Origin: a bacterium
GTDB taxonomy: Bacteria; Planctomycetota; UBA1135; UBA2386
Assembly (NCBI GenBank): GCA_030432695.1
Contig: JAUILN010000001.1
Location: 806,001-870,000, forward strand
Direction of reading: 5' to 3'
DNA length: 64,000 nucleotides
The notes under the pieces are model-generated. The model made no database searches. It had not been told where the DNA came from and saw only the letters and a list, made by a program, of their open reading frames with translations. Shown piece by piece: positions 53,737 to 64,000 of the stretch. The translations under genes and the position numbers were made by a program. Within the stretch, counting starts at the first letter, position 1, and every line of letters begins with the position of its first letter.

Positions 53737-55281
53737 ATGCCTCGCACGCTGCTGACGATCCTCGTGGCCCTCCTGGGCCTGACCTCCGCCCTCGCCCAGA
53801 CCGCCGAGGAGCGCGCCGACGCGGTGAAGGAGTTCAAGCGCTTCTTCCGCAAGTTCAAGGAAGTGCCGCAGCAGGTCGAGGCGGTCCGCACCCTGGAAGG
53901 CATGGAGTCCGCCGACGCAGCGGACGAGCTGGTCGACCTCCTCGACCACAAGACCCCCGACGTCGCGCGCGCCGCCTACGAGGTCCTCATCACCTACGAG
54001 GCGACCGAGACCTTCGCGAAGCACCTCGCGGGGCTGGTCGACATGAAGGATGCCGGGGCGCAGGCACGGCTGATCCGGGTCTTCGGCCAGGCCGGGCTGC
54101 GCGACGCCCTGCCGGCGATGCTCGAGGTGGCGGGTGGTAAGCGGGTCGGCGACGAGGTGCGCTACGCGATCGCCAAGTCGATGATCGACCTGAAGGCGAC
54201 CGAGGCCGCCGAGCAGGTCGTCGCGCCGCTGCTCGCCGACGGCAACCCGCTGCTTCGTATGGTCGGCGCCGAGATGGTGGACGTGCTGCGGCTGCGCGGT
54301 CATGGCGCCGAGCTCGTGCCGCTGCTCGACGATTCGACCTGGCAGGTGCAGAGCGCCGCGGTGAAGGCGTTGGGATCGATCCGCTACCAGGACGGGGTGA
54401 CGCCCCTGATCGACCTGATGGAGAAGGGCGGCCGCACCGAAGAGGAGTGCGCCGATGCCTTGTTCTCGATCACGGGAATGGACTTCGGAACCGACATCGA
54501 GAGCTGGCGCTCGACCTGGGATCGTTTGATGTCGATCGAGGGCTGGCGCATCCCGACGGATGCGGAACTGGAGAAGGCCAAGGCGTCTCGCAAGCGCTAC
54601 GACGCCTTGTACGGGCGGCGGGAGGGCGAGGTGCCGACCTTCGGCGGCATCCCGACGTCCTCGACGCGGATCCTGTTCATCATCGACGTGTCCGGATCGA
54701 TGTCGGACCTGGTGGTCGACAAGAGCCGCTTCGACGCCGAGTACGAGGACTACGAGAAGCTGACGATCGTCAAGACGGAGCTGCAGCGGACGATCGACTC
54801 ATTGACCGACAACACGTTGTTCAACGTGGTCGCCTTCGCGACCGACGTCGACACGTGGAAGAGGTCTCCCGTGCAGGCGAACATCGTGAACCGTTCCAGC
54901 GCCAAGGAGTGGGTGCGCAAGCTGCGTGCGATCGGAGGCATCCAGGATCAGGAGGCCGGGAGCGCCGACCTGGCGGCGGGCAAGACCAACACCTTCAAGG
55001 CGTTGATGTACCCCTTCGGCGTCGACCCGGACGCTCGCCGTCCGGCGGGCGGCGAGGAGGGAGCGATGGAGAACCCGATCGACACGGTGTTCTTCCTCAG
55101 CGACGGGCGGCCTTCGACCGGCAAGCACACCGATGTGCAGACCATCCTCGACGAGGTGCTGCGGTTGAACGAGCGCTATCGGATGGTCTTCCACACCATC
55201 GCGATCGGCCAGTTCCAGAAGAGCTTCCTGCAGACCCTCGCCGAGCAGAACGGCGGGGTGTTCGTCGACCTGGGACAGTGA
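53737..55281 (+). CDS. Secreted HEAT-repeat and von Willebrand factor A protein
   Basis: The 514-residue protein has a signal peptide (LLTILVALLGLTSALAQ). Residues about 40-260 are HEAT-like helical repeats (AADELVDLLDHKTPDVARAA, WQVQSAAVKALGSIRYQDGV). A VWA domain from about 310 to the end has the MIDAS motif FIIDVSGSMSD (Asp317, Ser319, Ser321), a TNTFKAL threonine segment and FFLSDGRPSTG. Intact MIDAS residues predict divalent-metal-dependent protein binding in the periplasm or outside. TAGACT at 53694 is a possible -10 element. It is convergent with the amidase gene (20-base gap). Confidence 0.85.
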   Translation: MPRTLLTILVALLGLTSALAQTAEERADAVKEFKRFFRKFKEVPQQVEAVRTLEGMESADAADELVDLLDHKTPDVARAAYEVLITYEATETFAKHLAGLVDMKDAGAQARLIRVFGQAGLRDALPAMLEVAGGKRVGDEVRYAIAKSMIDLKATEAAEQVVAPLLADGNPLLRMVGAEMVDVLRLRGHGAELVPLLDDSTWQVQSAAVKALGSIRYQDGVTPLIDLMEKGGRTEEECADALFSITGMDFGTDIESWRSTWDRLMSIEGWRIPTDAELEKAKASRKRYDALYGRREGEVPTFGGIPTSSTRILFIIDVSGSMSDLVVDKSRFDAEYEDYEKLTIVKTELQRTIDSLTDNTLFNVVAFATDVDTWKRSPVQANIVNRSSAKEWVRKLRAIGGIQDQEAGSADLAAGKTNTFKALMYPFGVDPDARRPAGGEEGAMENPIDTVFFLSDGRPSTGKHTDVQTILDEVLRLNERYRMVFHTIAIGQFQKSFLQTLAEQNGGVFVDLGQ

Positions 55282-55301
55282 GTTCCTGACTGATCGTCGG
55301 C

Positions 55302-56315
55302 TCAGTCCGCGAGCAGGGCCTTCGCCTCGCGCAACAGCCGCTCCCAGTCCATCGCCGGTCCCGGGTCGATCTTGTTCGTCGTGACGTGCTGGTGGCCGAG
55401 GATCCCGGAGTAGTCGGCCTGCTCGACTTCGCTGAGCGCGTCGGTCCGCACCCTGCCCGCGCTGTCCCGGGGAACGCGCAGCGGGATCCCCAACGCCCGG
55501 TGCAGGCCGGCGGCGAGATGGGTGAGGGCGCGGCGTTGCTCCGCCGTGTAGTCATGCTGCCAGTAGCGCTTGCCGTGGATCTCGCCATCGAGCAACTCGC
55601 GGCGTTCGGGTCGGGCGACGAACCCCGGAGTGCGGATGCCGGTTTCCTTCAGCCAGGCGGGGAAACGGACCTTCAGCCCGTCGGCGGCGGTCTCGTACCA
55701 GCTCCGCATCACCGGGTGACCGGGTGCCGGATAGGCGCCGATGTGGGCGATCTCTATGCCGATCGAGCGGTCGTTGGCGGCGCCGGCGTGCCAGGCGCGC
55801 TCCTTCAGATCCACCGATTGGTAGATCGTGCCGTCGACATCGAGGAGGAAGTGCACCGAGAGGTTGCGCCGGTCCTGCAGGATCTTGAAGCACTGCCGAG
55901 AGGTGCCGGCGACGTCGTAGTGGAGCACGAACTGGCGGGCGACCTTCGACAGGGTCTCGGGGGTCCAGCCCTCGTTGCGGACCTGCGCCTCGACGTCGGC
56001 GGGGAGGTTGCCACGTTCGCCGTAGCGGCGCTTGCGCACCGGCAGACCATCGGGTCCGGTCGGCGCGGGCTCGAATGCCGGCACCTCGCTGTACGCATCG
56101 TGTCCGCCCGGGTCCGACCAGAGGACCACCGGCGTGCCGATGTCGAAGTAGCGGCCCGCGACGACGATCTCGTGGCCCTTGCGCGCGGACTCGCCGACCG
56201 GGCCGAAGCGCTCGGTGGTCCGGCAGCCGCCGATCAGCACCGCGAGCAGCAGGACCAGCACGAACGCGGCGACGATCGAATGGAGCGGGCGGAGCGACGG
56301 CAGCGGATGGGTCAC
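55302..56315 (-). CDS. N-acetylmuramoyl-L-alanine amidase lipoprotein (Amidase_2 family)
   Basis: The 337-residue protein has a lipoprotein signal (IVAAFVLVLLLAVLIGGC, Cys31) and an AmpD/AmiD-type zinc amidase domain. FVLHYDVAGTS carries the first zinc His132, VHFLLDVDGTIYQSVD the central strands, and ERAWHAGAANDRSIGIEIAH the conserved W-H-A-G and catalytic Glu188. GHQHVTTNKIDPGP holds the second His, Lys and Asp317. It should cut the amide bond between MurNAc and the stem peptide in the cell wall, so the organism is expected to have peptidoglycan. The start is GTG 56315. It lies 12 bases after the small lipoprotein gene, so the two form an operon. Confidence 0.9.
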   Translation of the reverse strand: MTHPLPSLRPLHSIVAAFVLVLLLAVLIGGCRTTERFGPVGESARKGHEIVVAGRYFDIGTPVVLWSDPGGHDAYSEVPAFEPAPTGPDGLPVRKRRYGERGNLPADVEAQVRNEGWTPETLSKVARQFVLHYDVAGTSRQCFKILQDRRNLSVHFLLDVDGTIYQSVDLKERAWHAGAANDRSIGIEIAHIGAYPAPGHPVMRSWYETAADGLKVRFPAWLKETGIRTPGFVARPERRELLDGEIHGKRYWQHDYTAEQRRALTHLAAGLHRALGIPLRVPRDSAGRVRTDALSEVEQADYSGILGHQHVTTNKIDPGPAMDWERLLREAKALLAD

Positions 56316-56327
56316 GGGTTGCTCCGC

Positions 56328-56954
56328 TCAGATCCGGAAGCGGGAGGTGACGCGCACCGGCGGGTTGGTGCCGACACGGTAGCTCCAGTGGACCACCAGC
56401 ACGTTCATCGCCGAGGGGCGGTAGGCGTCGGGTAGGTCGAAGCGCAGGGTCCAACGCCGAGTGCGGGGTTCGCCCTTGGCCCGGCGCCGCGCCTCCTCCT
56501 CGGCGAGGGCCTCGGGGTCGGGGAGGCGCGCCGACGTGCAGGGGAATCGCCCACCCTGGTCGTCCACCAACTGCGCCTGGTCCGGCAGGATGTCGAACCG
56601 CCAGTCGCCGGTGGCTACGAGGTCGGTCACGTCGATCTGGAACTCGAAGCGCGCCTCGGGTTCGTTGGTGCTGCCGCTCACGTAGGCGTCGATGCGGTGC
56701 GACCACGTGAAGCCGGCCGGCGGGTTGACCGGAGTCGACTGACCGCCCTCGGCGCGGGACGGGGGAGTCGTGGTCGCGAAGTCGCCGATCGAGCCGAAGG
56801 TGCGCACCGGCGCGAGGCCGCCGCACCCGGCCAACAGCCCACTGCCGACCAGGGACATGCCGACCAGGAACAGAACACGCCAGGAGAGCGCGCGCGAGGC
56901 CGCGGCCCTGCCTGGACGGGACCGGGCACGGGATGTCGATGGTGATCCGCCCAC
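56328..56954 (-). CDS. Small lipoprotein co-transcribed with the amidase
   Basis: GTG 56954 gives 208 residues. The frame is open further upstream to 57068, but that would overlap the divergent peptidase start and adds an unlikely Arg-rich leader. The signal (RVLFLVGMSLVGSGLLAGC) gives Cys44. The mature protein is beta-rich (EARFEFQIDVTDLVATGDWR, RWTLRFDLPDAYRPSAMNVL) with a Glu/Arg helical insertion, like an immunoglobulin-type sandwich. It has no family assignment. Twelve bases separate it from the amidase. Confidence 0.6.
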   Translation of the reverse strand: MGGSPSTSRARSRPGRAAASRALSWRVLFLVGMSLVGSGLLAGCGGLAPVRTFGSIGDFATTTPPSRAEGGQSTPVNPPAGFTWSHRIDAYVSGSTNEPEARFEFQIDVTDLVATGDWRFDILPDQAQLVDDQGGRFPCTSARLPDPEALAEEEARRRAKGEPRTRRWTLRFDLPDAYRPSAMNVLVVHWSYRVGTNPPVRVTSRFRI

Positions 56955-57058
56955 GGCGTCCGGTTGTATCCTCCTGGCCCGCCCGGCGAAACGATCCCGA
57001 CAGGATGCCGGCTCGGCCGGCCACGGTCGCCGACCTTTCCGGCCGCAGGACCCACCCC

Positions 57059-58669
57059 ATGAACCCATCCTCCATCGCCCTCTCCCTCATCACCGGCGCG
57101 CTGCTGGCTGGCGCCGCCCTTGCCCAGGACACGACCGTCAGCCTTCCGGACGGCGCGCCGGCCGGGCTGAGCCACGTCGACCGCTTCGACCTGCGCCGCC
57201 ACGCCCATTGGCTCGCCGACGACGCCCGCGGCGGCCGCTACACCGGCACCCGCGGCCAGCTCGAGGCTGCCGATTACATCGCCGAGCACTTCGCGCTGCT
57301 CGGCTTCGAGCCGCTGGGCGACGACCACGACGGCACCCGGTCGTTCCTGCAGCAGTGGCCGGTGGTGCGGACCCGGATCCTGCAGAGCCGCTCGGGGCTG
57401 AGGTTCGGGAAGCACAACTTCCCGAAGGGCTATGGCGTGCTGCCGGGCCAGGAGATCGATTCCGTCGGGATCCCCGACGGCGAACTCCTGTTCTGCAGCT
57501 ACGGGGCTCCGGACGACTCACCGGCCGAGATCGGCCCGAACGAGATCCCGCTGGTGCTGGTCCGCACCAGGAGCCGCGATCAGATGAACGTGAACGCCCA
57601 GTTCATGATGGGCTTCCAGAGCCTCGGCAAGTCGGCATCGATCGCGCGCAAGCTCTACGAGAAGGGTGCCCGGGTGGTCGTGTTCGGGGTGCTGCACGAC
57701 GACAGCGGCGTCGGTGAGATCCTGAACTACGCCGGGCTCCTGCCCGGCAAGCCACTGCTGCAGTACGACGGCGACGCCGGGATGGCGGCGATGGTCGCCA
57801 ACGCGCGGGCCCCGGGCCCGATGGTGTTCCTCTCCGGGGAGGCGACCCGCGCGGCGCTCGCCACACTCGGCATGGAAGCCGACGAGGACGGGCGCATCGC
57901 CCAGTCGGCGCCGGCCGTCGGGCGGGCCAGCGCGGGCGTGCAGCTGGCGATCGAGACCGCCGGCTCCCATGCCGTCAACGTGTGCGCCGTGCTCCGTGGC
58001 AGTGATCCCGATGTCGCGAACGAGGCCTTGGTGATCTCGGCGCACATGGACCACATGGGGACCCGCGTCGACGGTGACGTCTTCAACGGTGCCGACGACA
58101 ACGGATCGGGGAGCGCGTCCTTGCTCGAGGTCGCCGAGGCCTTCGCTCGCGGCGACCGGCCGCGCCGCTCGGTGGTCTTCCTCTCGGTCGCCGGCGAGGA
58201 ACTCGGGCTCTGGGGCTCCGAGTACTACGCGACCCACCCGACCTGGCCGCTCGCCGACACCATCGCGAACGTGAACATCGACATGATCGGTCGAGTCGCC
58301 GACCTGTCGGGCGCCGACGAGATCTCGATCACCCCGAGCCACAGCCACAAGCGCTACTCGTCGATCGGCCGCACGGCGGCGCGACTGGCCGGCGAGCTGG
58401 GCCTCGGCCTGACCATCGGGGACATGTTCTACACCCGCAGCGACCACTACAACTTCGCCGAGCGGGGCGTGCCGGTGGTGTTCTTCTGCGACGGCGAGCA
58501 CGAGGACTACCACCAGGTCACCGACACCGCCGACAAGCTCGACTACCGCAAGATCGAGCGCGTGGCGCGGCTGGCGTACTGGACCGCCTTCGAGGTGGTC
58601 AACGCGGAGGGCCGCCCCAGCGAGATCGGTCGCCAGTCCGACTGGCTGGACGGCGACGGCGGGCGCTGA
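57059..58669 (+). CDS. Secreted M28-family metallopeptidase
   Basis: The 536-residue protein starts at ATG 57059 with a signal peptide (IALSLITGALLAGAALAQ). An N-terminal segment, a PA-like inserted domain (residues about 140-270, KLYEKGARVVVFGVL) and the M28 di-zinc domain follow. Metal ligands and catalysis are in ISAHMDHMG (His329), FNGADDNGSGSASLLEVAEA (Asp), VAGEELGLWGSEYY (Glu-Glu), NIDMIGR (Asp) and DYHQVTDTADK (His). M28 enzymes are aminopeptidases or carboxypeptidases. The substrate is not inferable. It diverges from the small lipoprotein gene and ends about 80 bases before the SAM-cycle promoter. Confidence 0.9.
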   Translation: MNPSSIALSLITGALLAGAALAQDTTVSLPDGAPAGLSHVDRFDLRRHAHWLADDARGGRYTGTRGQLEAADYIAEHFALLGFEPLGDDHDGTRSFLQQWPVVRTRILQSRSGLRFGKHNFPKGYGVLPGQEIDSVGIPDGELLFCSYGAPDDSPAEIGPNEIPLVLVRTRSRDQMNVNAQFMMGFQSLGKSASIARKLYEKGARVVVFGVLHDDSGVGEILNYAGLLPGKPLLQYDGDAGMAAMVANARAPGPMVFLSGEATRAALATLGMEADEDGRIAQSAPAVGRASAGVQLAIETAGSHAVNVCAVLRGSDPDVANEALVISAHMDHMGTRVDGDVFNGADDNGSGSASLLEVAEAFARGDRPRRSVVFLSVAGEELGLWGSEYYATHPTWPLADTIANVNIDMIGRVADLSGADEISITPSHSHKRYSSIGRTAARLAGELGLGLTIGDMFYTRSDHYNFAERGVPVVFFCDGEHEDYHQVTDTADKLDYRKIERVARLAYWTAFEVVNAEGRPSEIGRQSDWLDGDGGR

Positions 58670-58747
58670 CCACCGGCCGGCCCGGGCCGAACGAGGCGCC
58701 GAGGGAGCTGGGAGCGGAGGGGCTGGGAAGAATCCGAGGGACGCACC

Positions 58748-58775
58748 TTGCTCCTGCCCGGCAACAGCATATCAT
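58748..58775 (+). promoter_or_regulatory. Candidate promoter of the ArsR-methyltransferase/ahcY unit
   Basis: TTGCTC (58748) and TATCAT (58770-58775, five of six consensus matches) are 16 bases apart. Transcription would start near 58782, giving a leader of only about 16 bases. The -10 lies inside the left arm of the operator below. Confidence 0.5.
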
Positions 58776-58795
58776 CATGTCCTGATATCCTGTTG
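58762..58795. promoter_or_regulatory. Palindromic operator, probably for the ArsR-type regulator
   Basis: The 13-base arms CAACAGCATATCA (58762-58774) and TGATATCCTGTTG (58783-58795) are inverted repeats with a single mismatch around an 8-base centre. They end two bases before the GTG start of the regulator and cover its predicted -10 and transcription start. Bound protein would block its own promoter, as is usual for ArsR proteins. Confidence 0.7.
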
Positions 58796-58797
58796 TC

Positions 58798-61324
<2,527 letters not shown>

Positions 61325-61402
61325 CATCATGCTGGAGGCGAGGCGGCGGGGCCGCCTCGCGTCGCCCTGGCAGGCGACCAGCGGCGGCCTGGCTCCCATC
61401 CA

Positions 61403-61852
61403 TCAATTGAGGCGGGAACCGAGGGAGCGGCGGTCGAGGATCCCCTCGACGGAGCTGGAGGGCGGCTGTGTTCCTTCTCGCATCGTCGTCCCGAAGGTGT
61501 GCACCGCCGATCGGAGCGCACTCATCGACCGATCGAAGACCGCCTGGAAACTCTCGAAGTCGGGCTGGAAGGACTCGATCGCCGCGACGGTGTTGTCGCC
61601 CTGCACGAAGACCTTTGCCGACTTGGTGCGCTCGGTCGCCGTGCCGGCCGCCACCACGGCGCGGGCCCGCTCCTCGGCGGATTCGAGGTTCCAGAAGTTC
61701 GGGAACACGAGCTGGAAATAGGTCGTGTCCTCCTCGTCGGGGTAGAGCACGAAGGTGCCACCCTCGGACTTGAAGGCGACCATCGGCCCGTGGAGCTCGG
61801 GGCGGAAGCCCTGGGTGGAGAGGAAGTCGAAGAACTGCTGCTGTCGGGTCAT
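61403..61852 (-). CDS. Small YbjN/type-III-chaperone-like protein
   Basis: The product has 149 residues from ATG 61852 (upstream in-frame codons add an unlikely basic leader). The region QQFFDFLSTQGFRPELHGPM, VAFKSEGGTFVLYPDEEDTT and YFQLVFPNFWNLESAEERAR, then VVAAGTATERTKSAKVFVQG, matches the helix-strand-strand-strand-helix pattern of YbjN and type III secretion chaperone-like domains. This is a general binding fold, often dimeric. A charged, Ser-rich tail follows. There is no secretion system nearby. It is convergent with ahcY. Confidence 0.65.
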   Translation of the reverse strand: MTRQQQFFDFLSTQGFRPELHGPMVAFKSEGGTFVLYPDEEDTTYFQLVFPNFWNLESAEERARAVVAAGTATERTKSAKVFVQGDNTVAAIESFQPDFESFQAVFDRSMSALRSAVHTFGTTMREGTQPPSSSVEGILDRRSLGSRLN

Positions 61853-62318
61853 CGTGAGCCTCGTTGGCCTTGGGGTTCGGAGGATGCGGCCGGGAGTGCC
61901 GGCTCTGCAGCGAGGGAGCACCGGGCCCGGAGGTCGTTTCAGCAGGGAGCTCCGATTCCGGTCGCCGGCGCTCGTGGTTGAGGCTGCTCCAGGTTGGCGG
62001 TAGCCTCCCTGATGAAGGTCAGGGAGGGGTACTCGTCAGGCCTCCCGAGCGAGACTCCCGCGGATCAGGCCGTCGCGACCTGATCGGGTCGTGCGGGCCT
62101 GGCCGTTCGGCCTCGCGAGTGGGGGCAGAAAGGTCCCCCGTGTCGCTCTGCGTCCCTCCCTCCGTCCTGCCCCACCGGCCCGGGCTCGCGTCACCACGCT
62201 CGAGCCCTTCGGACGTGATTTCACGGCTCGCGATTTCCCGATCGCTGCGTGAAACGCCTCGCGCGGGCGCGTCTCCAATCGGACCGAGGTCCCTCCGTCC
62301 TTCCCGGAGCGCTCAGCC
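61853..62318. other. 466-base divergent intergenic region with a hairpin
   Basis: A perfect 9-bp stem (CCTCCCTGA / TCAGGGAGG, loop TGAAGG) lies at 62004-62027. As the flanking genes diverge, this is more likely an operator or leader element than a terminator. Nothing else is recognised here. Confidence 0.5.
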
Positions 62319-64000
62319 ATGAACACCGTGCCCACACCCAAGCGCCGCCTGAAGGGGCGCAGCGAGCACCTGCTCGCATCGAGTCTCGGCTGCGAGATGC
62401 TCGGCGTTGCCCTGTCCGCGGACTTCCCCGCTCGCAATCCGTTCCGCCTCCTGGCGGTCGGTGCCGCGGAGCCGCGAGGTGCCCTCGAGCCTCTGCTGCA
62501 ACGGGTCCGGGTCCGGGCGCGGCGGAGTGCGGCCGCGGTCGAACAGGGTGCGGTTCCGCTGCCCTGGCAGGAACGCCTGGCGGAGGCCAAGAAGGAGCAA
62601 CTCGTCGGCTTGCTCGGCCAGTTGGAGGACCCTCGGCGCCGCCTGCTTCACGAGTTGTTCTGGCCCCACCTCGAGGCCGAGCGTCTGCGGCCGCTGATCG
62701 AGGGCCGGAGCGAGGCGCGCGATGGAGCCGGCGGCGCCGCCCCGGGCTTCGACACCGTTCTGGAGCGGCATGCGGCCGCGGTCGGTGCCATGCACGCCGC
62801 ACTCGCGAGAGAACTGGGTTTCGCGGAAGGAGAGTGCGACGAGGTGGGGGATTGCTGGGCCGTCGCGCACGCGCGTTGGAAGGCGGTGGTCGACGATGAG
62901 CAATTCTGGGAGTACTTGACCCGGCGGGCCGAGGAACTCGGTGACTACCGCTTGCAGGTCGGGGACCTCGTGGCGTTGCGTCACGAACTCCCCACGGCGC
63001 TGCTCGCCTACCAGGTCCTGTTTGCGAGGGCCTACGAGACGGCTGGCCAGGGCGCGTCGGTCGCCCGGCACCTCCAGTTGCTGCGGGGATCGCCGCTGGC
63101 TGCCAATGGCAGCGCGGGTGGCGTGCACCGCCTGCTGCACGGCATCGTCGATGCCCGACTGCAGGCGCTCCTGGCGGCAGCGCGTGGCGCGGTCGGAGCG
63201 GGGGACGAGCGCCTGCACTGGAAGAACGTGCACGAGGCCTTCGGCGAGGTCGTCGACTCGGCCGAGGCGGCGATCGATCAGTTCCGCAACGAGTTCGGAC
63301 TGGGCGAGGATGAGCTGGAGGGCTCGTTCGACGAGTTCGCCAACGTCCTGCTCAGTCTCAACAACGGCCGCATCGACTACGCCGGCGAGAGCCGGGCGAG
63401 GGCATTGTTGGCCAGCTACCTGCTGACCCGGAGGCTGCTGAAGCTGCCGCTGGGAACCGTGAGGAGGGCGCGGATCCAGGATTCCTACGAGAACGATCGT
63501 CGCCTCCTGCTGGCCAGCGGGGACTCCGGCGTGACCGACGTCGATCCCGGCGAATGCTGGCACTGCAAGGGCGCGCCCGCCTCGCCGGAGCGGTCCGCCA
63601 CGGTCACGATGTTCAAGATCAGCCACGCGGAACTGATCGGCACCTCCGCCACCTACCAGGTTTCGCACCTCTTCTTGGCTGTTCCCTGTTCGGAGTTCGC
63701 CCGCTGGGCGCACGACGGCGGGCACCGTGACCGGCTGCAGCTCGAATGGCTTCCGGAGTCCTGCGCTGGACTGGTGGCTGAACTCGAAGCGGCCGAGGCC
63801 GAAGCCGAGGCCGAGGTGGCGGAACTCGAGAACTCGCTGGCGAGTCGGGAGGACTGCGAGAAGGACGGACTGCGCAAGCAGGAGCAGGAGGCGGTCGCCG
63901 GGCTCGGCATCGATGTCGATGCGGTCGCAGAGGGCCTTGAGAAGCACGACGCCGCGCTGGAGGCGGCCATCGCGAAGGCCACGAAGGCCGCGAAGAAGCG
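62319..64000 (+). CDS. DnaJ-like protein with zinc-binding C-terminal motif (partial, runs off the window)
   Basis: The frame opens at ATG 62319, nine bases after GGAG, and has no stop before the right edge (560 residues visible). The N-terminal block NPFRLLAVGAAEPRGALEPL and LPWQERLAEAKKEQL, then QLEDPRRRLLHELFWPHLEA, matches J-domain-like proteins of the NPFR-L-G...LxDPxxRLxxExFW type, which lack a strict HPD. A long helical middle follows. Near residues 408-455 comes ECWHCKGAPAS with a later VPCSEFARWAH, resembling a Cys/His zinc-binding domain. After that is a coiled coil (ELEAAEAEAEAEVAELENSL). A chaperone-type scaffold is likely; partners are unknown. Confidence 0.65.
   Translation, partial: MNTVPTPKRRLKGRSEHLLASSLGCEMLGVALSADFPARNPFRLLAVGAAEPRGALEPLLQRVRVRARRSAAAVEQGAVPLPWQERLAEAKKEQLVGLLGQLEDPRRRLLHELFWPHLEAERLRPLIEGRSEARDGAGGAAPGFDTVLERHAAAVGAMHAALARELGFAEGECDEVGDCWAVAHARWKAVVDDEQFWEYLTRRAEELGDYRLQVGDLVALRHELPTALLAYQVLFARAYETAGQGASVARHLQLLRGSPLAANGSAGGVHRLLHGIVDARLQALLAAARGAVGAGDERLHWKNVHEAFGEVVDSAEAAIDQFRNEFGLGEDELEGSFDEFANVLLSLNNGRIDYAGESRARALLASYLLTRRLLKLPLGTVRRARIQDSYENDRRLLLASGDSGVTDVDPGECWHCKGAPASPERSATVTMFKISHAELIGTSATYQVSHLFLAVPCSEFARWAHDGGHRDRLQLEWLPESCAGLVAELEAAEAEAEAEVAELENSLASREDCEKDGLRKQEQEAVAGLGIDVDAVAEGLEKHDAALEAAIAKATKAAKK

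Overview
The window is a stretch of very GC-rich (about 68-70% by eye) bacterial chromosome, densely coding on both strands, with no rRNA, recognisable tRNA, insertion sequence, prophage or CRISPR array. The gene repertoire suggests a Planctomycetota-like lineage. It has many secreted lipoproteins and HEAT/TPR proteins, a zinc-ribbon Ser/Thr kinase with a giant ectodomain, a helix-turn-helix/membrane protein of a type common in planctomycetes, a DUF1570-like protein, and a DXS with a GDA rather than GDG thiamine motif. This placement is an inference from family content; Acidobacteriota or Myxococcota-like bacteria are not excluded.

Layout. 1-8.3 kb: the 3' end of a YyaL-type thioredoxin-domain protein, a low-molecular-weight tyrosine phosphatase translationally coupled to an ATP-grasp ligase, a Gly-linker lipoprotein of the YetA/RIFT-barrel type, and an asparagine-synthase-like protein with a small partner and a divergent GNAT acetyltransferase. 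This part looks like surface-polymer or small-molecule modification. 8.5-19.1 kb: mostly exported proteins of unknown function, including a TPR lipoprotein ending in a zinc-peptidase-like HExxH domain and a peptidase-like protein that has lost that motif. 19.1-26.6 kb: housekeeping, with farnesyl/geranylgeranyl diphosphate synthase, DXP synthase and NAD kinase on the plus strand, then a convergent flavoprotein disulfide reductase and a Ski2-like DExH helicase.

27.3-43.1 kb: a small helical protein, an FtsQ/DivIB-like POTRA protein, then a signalling operon (zinc-ribbon/Ser-Thr kinase/transmembrane/FGE-like receptor, a lipoprotein coupled to it by a GTGA overlap, and a membrane-tethered PP2C phosphatase). 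It continues with a type II secretion/pilus platform protein, an orphan histidine kinase, a helix-turn-helix/membrane protein, an OmpA-type lipoprotein, a second FGE-like lipoprotein and KsgA. 43.1-50.9 kb: a macromolecular-synthesis block of DnaG, RpoD, a coiled-coil zinc-ribbon protein and SelB, the last implying selenoprotein synthesis. 51-58.7 kb: a very acidic membrane protein, a HEAT plus von Willebrand A protein, a peptidoglycan amidase and lipoprotein pair, and an M28 peptidase. 58.7-61.3 kb: an S-adenosylmethionine-cycle unit in which an ArsR-methyltransferase regulator with a near-perfect palindromic operator over its own promoter precedes ahcY. The ahcY stop codon lies inside a remarkable 29-pair inverted repeat. 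The window ends with a small YbjN-like protein and a truncated DnaJ-like protein.

Most plus-strand genes from 27 to 51 kb are tightly spaced and probably form a few operons. Several gaps of 300-700 bp hold short tandem repeats with unit lengths of 15 or 18 bp and small palindromes, and no gene I can defend.
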